Assembly (NCBI RefSeq): GCF_019880365.1
Contig: NZ_CP082271.1
Location: forward strand, 4,348,896 to 4,412,895
Direction: 5' to 3'
Source of the DNA: Pseudomonas sp. DNDY-54
Lineage (GTDB): Bacteria > Pseudomonadota > Gammaproteobacteria > Pseudomonadales > Pseudomonadaceae
Length of the DNA stretch: 64,000 nucleotides
Position numbers and translations under genes: made by a program
Part shown: one piece after another, positions 55,676-64,000 of the stretch
Position numbering within the stretch: the stretch's first letter is position 1
Layout: every line of letters begins with the position of its first letter
The notes under the pieces: model-generated
Databases searched by the model: none
Told to the model about the DNA's origin: nothing
The model's input: the letters and a program-made list of their open reading frames with translations, nothing else

Positions 55676-56464
55676 TTATGCGGTTACGCTACGGGCGGCG
55701 CGGCGCTGACGGCGTGACAATTCGCCGGCCAGTGCCAGATAGGCCAAGGCGCCCTTGGATTGCTTGTCATAGACCAACGCCGGCATACCGTGACTGGGTG
55801 CTTCGGCAAGCCTGACGTTGCGCGGTATCACCGTGTCATACAGCTTTTCGCCAAAATGCGTCTTGAGTTGTTCGGTGACGTCGTTGGTCAGGCTGCTGCG
55901 CGGGTCGTACATCGTGCGCAACAGACCCTCGATTTTGAGCGACGGGTTCAGCGCCTGCCCGATGCGCTGGATCGAATTGACCAGGTCCGTCAGCCCTTCG
56001 AGCGCGTAATACTCGCACTGCATCGGAATGATCACGCCGTCTGCCGCTGTTAATGCATTGATCGTCAACATCGACAGCGAGGGCGGACAATCAATGAGGA
56101 TGTAGTCGTAATTCTCACGTACCGGTGCAAGCGCCTCGCGCAGGCGATGTTCTTTGGTCGGCAGCTGGAGCAGCGCGACTTCTGCCGCTGTCAGGTCACG
56201 ATTGGCGGGTAGCAGCTGATAGCCGCCGTGCTCGGAATACTGCATGGCATCGACCAGGCTACATTCGCCAATCAACACGTCGTAAATCGAATACTCAAGA
56301 CTCAACTTATCCACACCGCTGCCGGTGGTTGCGTTGCCCTGTGGATCAAGGTCGATAAGCAATACCCGGCGACGAGTCGCGACAAGCGAGGCGGCCAGAT
56401 TGATGCAGGTGGTGGTCTTGGCTACACCGCCTTTCTGGTTGGCGATGGCAAATACTTTAGCCAT
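55676..56464 (-). CDS. parA: Chromosome-partitioning ATPase ParA
   Basis: Deviant-Walker ATPase that moves ParB-parS complexes. 262 residues: KGGVAKTTTCINLAASL (signature Lys), DLDPQGNATTGSG, and DYILIDCPPSLSMLTINAL. Co-transcribed with parB downstream and rsmG upstream (18 bases). Confidence 0.96.
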   Translation of the reverse strand: MAKVFAIANQKGGVAKTTTCINLAASLVATRRRVLLIDLDPQGNATTGSGVDKLSLEYSIYDVLIGECSLVDAMQYSEHGGYQLLPANRDLTAAEVALLQLPTKEHRLREALAPVRENYDYILIDCPPSLSMLTINALTAADGVIIPMQCEYYALEGLTDLVNSIQRIGQALNPSLKIEGLLRTMYDPRSSLTNDVTEQLKTHFGEKLYDTVIPRNVRLAEAPSHGMPALVYDKQSKGALAYLALAGELSRRQRRAARSVTA

Positions 56465-56482
56465 GGTCAGTGTCTGTCCGGG

Positions 56483-57129
56483 TCATGAAGTGCGGCGCAG
56501 TATCAACAGATGGCGTTGCCCTTGGCAACCGGGAACCTTGAGAACCAGGCAGCGCGCCAGCTGGAAATCCGCGGGCAGTGCCTGCAGCTCATCATCCGGC
56601 TGAACGCCTTTCATGGCGAGCCAATACGTGTCGGAATTACCGAGGTGGCGCGTCCAGTTTGCAAAATCAGCCAGCGAACTGAACGCTCGCGAGGTAATGC
56701 CGGTAAAGGCTTGCTCCGGTTTGAATTGCTCCACCCGGCTGTGCACTACATCGACATTATCGAGTTTGAGTTCGAGTTTGACCTGGGTAAGGAAACGCGT
56801 TTTTTTCCCATTAGAGTCGAGCAGTGTGAAGCGCCGCTCGGGAAACAGAATGGCCAGTGGGATGCCTGGCATCCCACCGCCACTGCCCACGTCGAGCCAT
56901 CGCGAACCGCTCTGCTCCACATGCGGCGCGACGCTGAGGCTGTCGAGCAGATGGCGCGACACCATCTCCGCTGGATCACGCACGGCAGTCAGGTTGTATG
57001 CCTTGTTCCACTTGTTCAGTAGCGCAAGGTAGGCGAGTAGCTGTTCTTGCTGAGCGTCGCTCAGCTCCACGCCCAACAGTGTCGCACCCTGTTTGAGTTC
57101 GTCGACGAAACGCGTGTGTTCAACGTCCA

Positions 57130-57130
<1 letters not shown>
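56483..57130 (-). CDS. rsmG: 16S rRNA (guanine527-N7) methyltransferase
   Basis: Methylates G527 of 16S rRNA with SAM. 215 residues from ATG 57130 (TTG one codon earlier is less likely). SAM motif WLDVGSGGGMPGIPLAI, then LLDSNGKKTRFL. The ATG shares one base with the mnmG stop (TGATG). Confidence 0.95.
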
Positions 57131-59025
<1,895 letters not shown>

Positions 59026-59592
59026 GCACCTCGTGCCTGTTCAGATGAGTTCTGGGGAAACGCGCAAGTATAGGGGCTGGGGTTCCGTGAAAGAAGGCCC
59101 TTGAACAAAAAATGACCAACTGCCAACGGCGTCCCGCAGAAACCCGGAATATATAAAAAAGAGAAAGAAATGATTTAAAGCTTATTTTTATGTTTATAAA
59201 TATGCAGCGATAATCTGTGGATAGATGCCCGCAGCGCCTAGAAATCAAGGCGTGCAGCGTACCAAAACGTTGTGTTTATCCTGGGCTGCGCCGGTGGGAT
59301 GCCGGTTTATAGCCTGTGTGTAAATAAGTGACTTATGCACAAGCGCTTTACACACTCGCTTATTCCAAGGGTTATGGACCGATCTTAAGACGGGTTGTCC
59401 ACAGCCCTTATGACCGACTCATTTGGTAGATAATAACGAGGCATAGCAGAACGGAATTCGCTGAACCGTCTGTTTCCGGCTGCAACAGAGAGGGAACGCG
59501 AGACCAAACGCAGCGGTTCGTGGAAAGGCCGGGGCGTTCCCTGCTCCCGGCGTCCGATAGGCGCGCGCGGATAATGGCTACGGTTGACGACC
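59026..59592. other. oriC-like region II between mnmG and mnmE
   Basis: 567 gene-free bases. Ordered elements: AT-rich tract (about 59147-59205), TTAAAGCTT (59175), DnaA-box-like TGTGGATAG (59216), TGTGTGTAA (59315), perfect DnaA box TTATGCACA (59333), TTATTCCAA (59360) and TTGTCCACA (59395). The same order occurs at the rpmH side, with 99 bases between the second and third and 18 between the third and fourth in both. Two oriC-like segments near gidA and dnaA have been described for pseudomonads. Confidence 0.8.
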
Positions 59593-60960
59593 TTATTTCC
59601 CGATGCAAAAGCTGGAAAATATGCGACCCAGGAGATCGTCGGAGCTGAAGGCACCTGTGATCTCCCCGAGCGCCTGTTGGGCCTGACGCAAGTCCTCAGC
59701 TAATAGCTCTCCCGCCCCGGCTAGGGTGAGTTGTGCATGGCCATGGTCGAGGTGCTCGGCGGTCTGCCGCAGCGCGTCCAGGTGCCGACGGCGGGCGCTG
59801 AATCCGCTCTCCGCGGTCTGGTCGTAGCCCATACAGCTTTTCAGGTGCTCACGAAGCATCTCCAGCCCATCACCGGATCGCGCCGAAAGGCTCAGCATGC
59901 TGTAGCCGTCTGGATCGATCGAAAGTGCGGCCTCCTCCCCGGTCAGGTCGGCTTTGTTGCGGATCAGCGTCGTCTTGGCGCGATCTGGCCTGACGGTAAG
60001 AAAATCGGGCCAATCGGAGCTGTCAGGGCCTACAGACGATGCACTGGCATCCACTACCAGCAATATCCGGTCAGCGTCTTCGATGGCCTTGATGGCGCGC
60101 TCCACACCGATGCGCTCCACGTGATCATCGGTGTCCCGAAGGCCTGCGGTGTCGATGACGTGCAAGGGCATGCCATCAATATGGATGTGTTCGCGCAACA
60201 CGTCGCGCGTGGTGCCGGCGATGTCGGTGACGATCGCGGCTTCACGGCCGGCTAATGCGTTGAGCAAGCTAGACTTCCCAGCGTTGGGGCGACCGGCGAT
60301 CACCACGTTCATGCCTTCACGCAGCAGTGCGCCCTGACCGGCTTCGCGGATCACCTCGCTCAGCTCCTCCCTGGCGGCCTGCAGTAAAGCAAGCACGCGG
60401 CCATCGGCTAAAAAATCTATCTCTTCCTCTGGGAAATCGATCGCCGCCTCGACATAGATGCGCAGCTGGATCAGCTTTTCCGTCAGCTGATGCACTCGAC
60501 GTGAGAACTCGCCTTGCAGCGAACGCACCGCGTTGCGCGCCGCCTGGGCAGAACTGGCTTCGATCAGGTCGGCGATCGCCTCGGCCTGTGCCAGGTCCAT
60601 TTTGTCGTTAAGGAAAGCTCGCTCGCTGAACTCACCCGGCCTAGCCAGCCGAACCCCCAGTTCTACGCAGCGGTGCAGTAGCATGTCCATCACCACAGGC
60701 CCGCCGTGACCCTGTAGTTCTAATACGTCTTCGCCAGTAAAAGAATTAGGGCCTGGAAAAAAGAGCATGAGGCCTTCGTCGATGACCTCACCGTCATCGG
60801 AGTGGAACGGACCGTAATGTGCGTGGCGGGCGGTGGGTTCGCGTCCGCTCAGCGTAATGGCTACCGCTTTCGCTCGAGGGCCTGACACCCGTACAACGCC
60901 TATGCCGCCTCTCCCTGGAGCGGTGGCGATTGCAGCGATGGTTTCGCGATCGTGGCTCAT
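59593..60960 (-). CDS. mnmE: tRNA modification GTPase MnmE (TrmE)
   Basis: GTPase partner of MnmG in wobble-uridine modification. 455 residues from ATG 60960 (MSHDRETIAAIATAPGRGG); upstream codons of the frame are outside the family. N-terminal tetrahydrofolate-binding domain, G domain with GRPNAGKSSLLN, DTAGLRDTDD and NKAD, and the C-terminal FCIGK with the catalytic Cys. Confidence 0.96.
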   Translation of the reverse strand: MSHDRETIAAIATAPGRGGIGVVRVSGPRAKAVAITLSGREPTARHAHYGPFHSDDGEVIDEGLMLFFPGPNSFTGEDVLELQGHGGPVVMDMLLHRCVELGVRLARPGEFSERAFLNDKMDLAQAEAIADLIEASSAQAARNAVRSLQGEFSRRVHQLTEKLIQLRIYVEAAIDFPEEEIDFLADGRVLALLQAAREELSEVIREAGQGALLREGMNVVIAGRPNAGKSSLLNALAGREAAIVTDIAGTTRDVLREHIHIDGMPLHVIDTAGLRDTDDHVERIGVERAIKAIEDADRILLVVDASASSVGPDSSDWPDFLTVRPDRAKTTLIRNKADLTGEEAALSIDPDGYSMLSLSARSGDGLEMLREHLKSCMGYDQTAESGFSARRRHLDALRQTAEHLDHGHAQLTLAGAGELLAEDLRQAQQALGEITGAFSSDDLLGRIFSSFCIGK

Positions 60961-60992
60961 GCATGTCTCCCGGACGGATCGGAAAAAAGCAA

Positions 60993-61014
60993 AACGCCCC
61001 AATCAAGGGGCGTT
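60993..61014 (-). terminator. Terminator of the rpmH-yidC operon
   Basis: AACGCCCC (60993-61000) and GGGGCGTT (61007-61014), 17 bases past the yidC stop; on the minus strand TTTTGCTTTTTTCC follows. It separates yidC from mnmE. Confidence 0.88.
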
Positions 61015-61030
61015 CTGTTCACTCAGCAGA

Positions 61031-62707
61031 TCAGGCTGCGGCTGCGGTCTGCCTCTCAATCTTGCGCGTAATGTACCACTGCTGCGCAATCGACAAGACG
61101 TTGTTGACCACCCAGTACAGCACCAGACCGGCCGGGAACCAAAGGAAGAAGAAGGTAAAGATGATCGGGAGCATCTTCATTACCTTGGCTTGCATCGGAT
61201 CCGGCGGCGTGGGGTTCAGCTGCTGCTGGATGAACATGGTCAGACCCATGATGATCGGCAGAATAAAGAACGGGTCCTTGATCGACAGGTCGGTAATCCA
61301 GAACATCCAAGGTGCCTGGCGCATTTCGACGCTTTCCAGCAATACCCAGTAGAGCGCCAGGAACACTGGCATCTGAACCAGGATCGGCAGGCAGCCGCCC
61401 AATGGATTGATCTTCTCCTTCTTGTAGAGCTCCATCATCGCCTGGGACATCTTCTGGCGGTCATCGCCAAACTGCTCCTTGAGCGCCTGCATCTTCGGCG
61501 ATACAGCGCGCATGCGCGCCATCGACCTGTAGCTGGCAGCCGAAAGCGGGAAGAAGGCCAGCTTAATGACGATCGTCAGTACGATGATCGACCAGCCCCA
61601 GTTACCCAGCAGTGCATGGATGTTCTGTAGCAGCCAGAAAATCGGCTGAGCGATGAACCAGAGAATGCCGTAATCAACGGTCAGACGCAGGCCGGGAGAT
61701 AACTCTTCAAGTTCATCCTGACTTTTGGGTCCCGCGTACAGCGTGGCATAGGTTTCACCCTGACTGCCTGGCGCCACCGTCACGCCAGGGCCAGTGAAGC
61801 CGATGATGTAGTTGCCCTGGCTGTCTTTACGCGTCTGTACCTGATTGGTCTGATCGGGCGCGGGAATCCAAGCGGTTACGAAGTAATGCTGCAGCCACGC
61901 TATCCATCCACCTTCGACGGTTTTCTTGAGGCTGCCGTCATCCATGTCCCCCATGGAGACTTTGGTGTAAGGCTCGTCTTTTGTCCAAAGGGCAGCGCCT
62001 AGGTAAGTTGCCGTACCGGTCGCTGTGCTCGATGAGGGGTCACCGCTGTCATCACGCTTCAACTGACCGAACATATAGCCAGTCCACGGTTTCTGACCTT
62101 GGTTCTCAATCAGATAGGTGACACGCAGGTCATAGTCGCTTCGGTCAAAGGTGAAGCGCTTGGTGTAGCTGACGTCGTTTTCGCTGTATTTAAGGTCGAC
62201 GACCAACTGGTCCTGACCCTCTGCCAATTGATACTGCTGTTGCTCACTGCTGTACAGGGGGCGACCACTGGCTTTATCAGGACCGTCACCAATTAATCCA
62301 CTCTGGGCTTCATAGGTCCGCTCCCCGCTACGTTCGAAAAGCTGGAAGGGGACGTCGGGACGATCCTGGCGTCGGGGAAACTCAGGCAAACGCAGATCGA
62401 CTATATCGCCACCGCGTGGGTCGATTGCCACATCCAGTACATCGGTGCGGACTCGAATCAGCTGGGAGCTAGCCTGAGTTTCCGGAAGCGCGCTCGCTGA
62501 TTGATCGCCGCTAACGGCCGGGATATCACCTTGTAGATTTTCGGATGTAGTGGATGCCGGCGTCTCGGGCAGTTGAGCCGCCGTGGTTTGTTCCTGGCTG
62601 GTTTCGGCTGGCAGCGCCGCCTGACCATAGTCCTGATTCCACTGAAGAACCATCAGGTAGGCAACGACTGCCAGAGCGACGAGCAGAATCGAGCGTTTGA
62701 TATCCAT
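61031..62707 (-). CDS. yidC: Membrane protein insertase YidC
   Basis: Inserts and folds inner-membrane proteins, alone or with SecYEG. 558 residues: N-terminal membrane anchor (SILLVALAVVAYLMVLQWN), a large periplasmic domain (about 60-340), and the conserved five-helix core (FPLSAASYRSMARMRAVSPK, GGCLPILVQMPVFLALYWVL). A basic C-terminus (RKIERQTAAAA) helps ribosome contact. It follows yidD by only 2 bases. Confidence 0.96.
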   Translation of the reverse strand: MDIKRSILLVALAVVAYLMVLQWNQDYGQAALPAETSQEQTTAAQLPETPASTTSENLQGDIPAVSGDQSASALPETQASSQLIRVRTDVLDVAIDPRGGDIVDLRLPEFPRRQDRPDVPFQLFERSGERTYEAQSGLIGDGPDKASGRPLYSSEQQQYQLAEGQDQLVVDLKYSENDVSYTKRFTFDRSDYDLRVTYLIENQGQKPWTGYMFGQLKRDDSGDPSSSTATGTATYLGAALWTKDEPYTKVSMGDMDDGSLKKTVEGGWIAWLQHYFVTAWIPAPDQTNQVQTRKDSQGNYIIGFTGPGVTVAPGSQGETYATLYAGPKSQDELEELSPGLRLTVDYGILWFIAQPIFWLLQNIHALLGNWGWSIIVLTIVIKLAFFPLSAASYRSMARMRAVSPKMQALKEQFGDDRQKMSQAMMELYKKEKINPLGGCLPILVQMPVFLALYWVLLESVEMRQAPWMFWITDLSIKDPFFILPIIMGLTMFIQQQLNPTPPDPMQAKVMKMLPIIFTFFFLWFPAGLVLYWVVNNVLSIAQQWYITRKIERQTAAAA

Positions 62708-62709
62708 GG

Positions 62710-62955
62710 TTACTCGGTCATCGAAGATGAATGGGAGGTGTGGTTGGTAGGCACGGGATCATAACCACCCGGATTCCATGGATGGCAACGGCCAAGCCTG
62801 CGCAGGCTCAACCAACCACCGCGCAGCAGACCATGTTGTTCGATGGCCTCTTGGGCGTAGCAGGAGCAAGTCGGGTAGAAACGGCAGTGGCTTGCCATCA
62901 TTGGGCTGATGGCATACCGGTAGATCCGAATTGGGATCAAAGCCAGGTTACGCAT
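62710..62955 (-). CDS. yidD: Membrane-protein insertion efficiency factor YidD
   Basis: 81 residues from ATG 62955; the longer open frame upstream overlaps rnpA and is not family sequence. It has an amphipathic start (IPIRIYRYAISPMM) and three conserved Cys in CRFYPTCSCYAQEAIEQHG, with LRRLGRCHPWNPGGYDPVP. The start overlaps the rnpA stop by 8 bases. Confidence 0.93.
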   Translation of the reverse strand: MRNLALIPIRIYRYAISPMMASHCRFYPTCSCYAQEAIEQHGLLRGGWLSLRRLGRCHPWNPGGYDPVPTNHTSHSSSMTE

Positions 62956-63337
62956 GGGTGGGCTTGGCCTGTTCCGGATGACTGGCGCTTTTGGTGCGGG
63001 AGAGCCGCCTCCAGAGCTTGGCAAATTGACGTGCCAATTCGGGATTATCAAGATCAGCCAATCCCTTACGCGAGATAACCACGATATCCCATCCCGTCAG
63101 TTCCATCTGGTGGAGACGAAAGGTTTCACGCAGTTGCCGCTTGATGCGATTGCGTTCAACGGCGAGTTTGATGCTCTTTTTACCGATCACCAGCCCGATG
63201 CGAGGATGGGGTAGGTCATTTTCGCGTACCAGGAGCAGGATGTTCCTGCCCGGTATCTTGCCGGAAGGGGAGTCGAAGACTGCTTTGAACTGGCGCGGGG
63301 TAAGCAGTCGCTTTTCCCGAGCGAAGTCTCGACTCAC
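62948..63337 (-). CDS. rnpA: RNase P protein component
   Basis: Binds RNase P RNA for 5' tRNA maturation. 129 residues, GTG start at 63337 (first residues SRDFAREKRLLTPRQFKAVF). Conserved RNA-contact motif VERNRIKRQLRETF is present. It follows rpmH by 17 bases. Confidence 0.94.
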   Translation of the reverse strand: MSRDFAREKRLLTPRQFKAVFDSPSGKIPGRNILLLVRENDLPHPRIGLVIGKKSIKLAVERNRIKRQLRETFRLHQMELTGWDIVVISRKGLADLDNPELARQFAKLWRRLSRTKSASHPEQAKPTHA

Positions 63338-63354
63338 TACCTGTTCCGAGGTGT

Positions 63355-63489
63355 TCAGACTGCCAGGCGCTTACGACCTTTGGCGCGGCGACGCGACAGT
63401 ACCGCGCGGCCGTTCTTGGTAGCCATACGAGCACGGAAACCGTGAGTACGAGCGCGCTTGAGGGTGCTGGGTTGGAAAGTGCGTTTCAT
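63355..63489 (-). CDS. rpmH: Ribosomal protein L34
   Basis: 44 residues, highly basic, the standard L34 sequence (MKRTFQPSTLKRARTHGF ... RRRAKGRKRLAV). First gene of the rpmH-rnpA-yidD-yidC transcript. Confidence 0.97.
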   Translation of the reverse strand: MKRTFQPSTLKRARTHGFRARMATKNGRAVLSRRRAKGRKRLAV

Positions 63490-63547
63490 GATGCGTTACC
63501 TGGTGATCCATCGCGGGCCGGAATGGCCCCCTTTTAAGAGACCGGCG

Positions 63548-63576
63548 ATTGTAGAGAAGCTGCGCTGTGAGGTCAA
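63548..63576 (-). promoter_or_regulatory. rpmH promoter
   Basis: Minus strand: -35 TTGACC (63576-63571), 17-base spacer, -10 TACAAT (63553-63548), about 59 bases before the rpmH ATG. Confidence 0.8.
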
Positions 63577-63593
63577 TTTCTGGCCAGCACGGA

Positions 63594-63960
63594 TAAGAAG
63601 AAAAATAATAATAGAAGAAAAGAATTAAAGCTTCCTTGATATAGAGCTTATAGATGGTGATGCTCTTTTCTGTGGATAAGCGTCTACAACGCAGGCAGCA
63701 CAGGCCTCTAAGTAATCTTGAAACCCTTTAGAAAGCCGTGCAGTTGCCGTGTGAAAAGCGTGCGTAGACTGTGTGTAAGTAGAAGAGTTATGCACAGGCC
63801 ACGCTGTACATACTTCCGACACAGGCTTATCCCAAGCCTTGCGGTACAGTTATCAACATGGCTTAGGTGAAAATTTGAGGTCGACACACTGCTGTTGGCT
63901 TCGTCCTCCGCTTGGTATTGCCGTTGAATTGTGGATAACCGAATCGCCGAGGGCTACAAT
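63594..63960. other. oriC: oriC-like region I between rpmH and dnaA
   Basis: AT-rich tract (63594-63650, a likely unwinding element) with TTAAAGCTT at 63625, then DnaA boxes: TGTGGATAA (63671, perfect), TGTGTGTAA (63770, near match), TTATGCACA (63788, perfect), TTATCCCAA (63827), TTATCAACA (63850, one mismatch) and TGTGGATAA (63930, perfect). Position between rpmH and dnaA is the standard pseudomonad origin. Confidence 0.9.
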
Positions 63961-64000
63961 GCCTGCCATTTAGAAAGCTTGGCAGCGTGTAGGAGATCCT
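63932..64000 (+). promoter_or_regulatory. dnaA promoter and ribosome site (gene begins beyond the window)
   Basis: -10 TACAAT (63955-63960) with a weak -35 TGGATA (63932-63937) at 17 bases; the -35 lies in a perfect DnaA box, which would allow autoregulation. AGGAG at 63991-63995 is the dnaA ribosome site. Confidence 0.7.

Noticed and set aside
62956..63051. Extended N-terminus for yidD
   Set aside because: The extra residues overlap rnpA and do not belong to the family; the ATG at 62955 matches the known start.

Overview
The window is chromosomal DNA of a pseudomonad, most likely of the Stutzerimonas (Pseudomonas stutzeri) group. The reasons are the replication-origin gene order rpmH-rnpA-yidD-yidC-mnmE-mnmG-rsmG-parA-parB-atpIBEFHAGDC-glmU-(MCP)-glmR-glmS, Pseudomonas-like protein sequences, high GC outside the origins, and DnaA boxes next to rpmH. 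The right end stops in the dnaA ribosome-binding site, so dnaA itself lies just outside. The assignment rests on my reading of the sequence; no database was searched.

Region 1 (1-17640) looks like an acquired island. It carries a CusCBA-type copper/silver efflux system (cusA runs off the left edge), a small His/Met/Cys-rich exported protein, a Cu(I) P-type ATPase, a HAD hydrolase, and a cation diffusion facilitator divergent from a MerR/CadR-type regulator, with a textbook 19-bp-spacer MerR promoter between them. Mobile-element debris follows: a Tn3-family transposase remnant with an in-frame stop, its terminal repeat abutting a truncated IS3-family transposase, a tandem array of about 6.5 units of 177-179 bp, ParS/MbcA-type antitoxin genes and fragments with no visible toxin, a SIRT5-like sirtuin, and several orphan small genes. 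The region ends at 17640 with the 3' part of a tRNA-Arg gene followed by a hairpin, as expected for the attachment site at the distal end of an island integrated in a tRNA gene.

Region 2 (17.9-34.6 kb) holds metabolic and envelope genes: a CaiB/BaiF CoA-transferase, a TlpA-like thioredoxin, an FNR/ANR-type oxygen sensor, a K+/H+ antiporter, a class C beta-lactamase, and a TAXI-type TRAP transporter operon (binding protein, fused permease, DUF1850) behind a candidate sigma-54 promoter. It also holds a CobW GTPase and small hypotheticals. A near-perfect 36-bp palindrome at 32748-32783, between convergent genes, has a parS-like ParB site at its centre.

Region 3 (35.3-41.1 kb) is a red-light signalling operon: bacteriophytochrome kinase, single-domain response regulator, REC-PAS-kinase-REC hybrid protein and heme oxygenase, the last making the biliverdin chromophore.

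Region 4 (41.1-64 kb) is the origin-proximal core: amino-sugar synthesis (glmR-glmS with a DeoR-type operator, glmU), a chemoreceptor, the complete F1Fo ATP synthase operon, chromosome partitioning (parAB), tRNA modification (mnmE, mnmG), rRNA methylation (rsmG), membrane insertion (yidC, yidD), RNase P protein and ribosomal protein L34. Two oriC-like intergenic regions (mnmG-mnmE and rpmH-dnaA) share the same ordered motifs, with identical 99- and 18-bp spacings between three of them.
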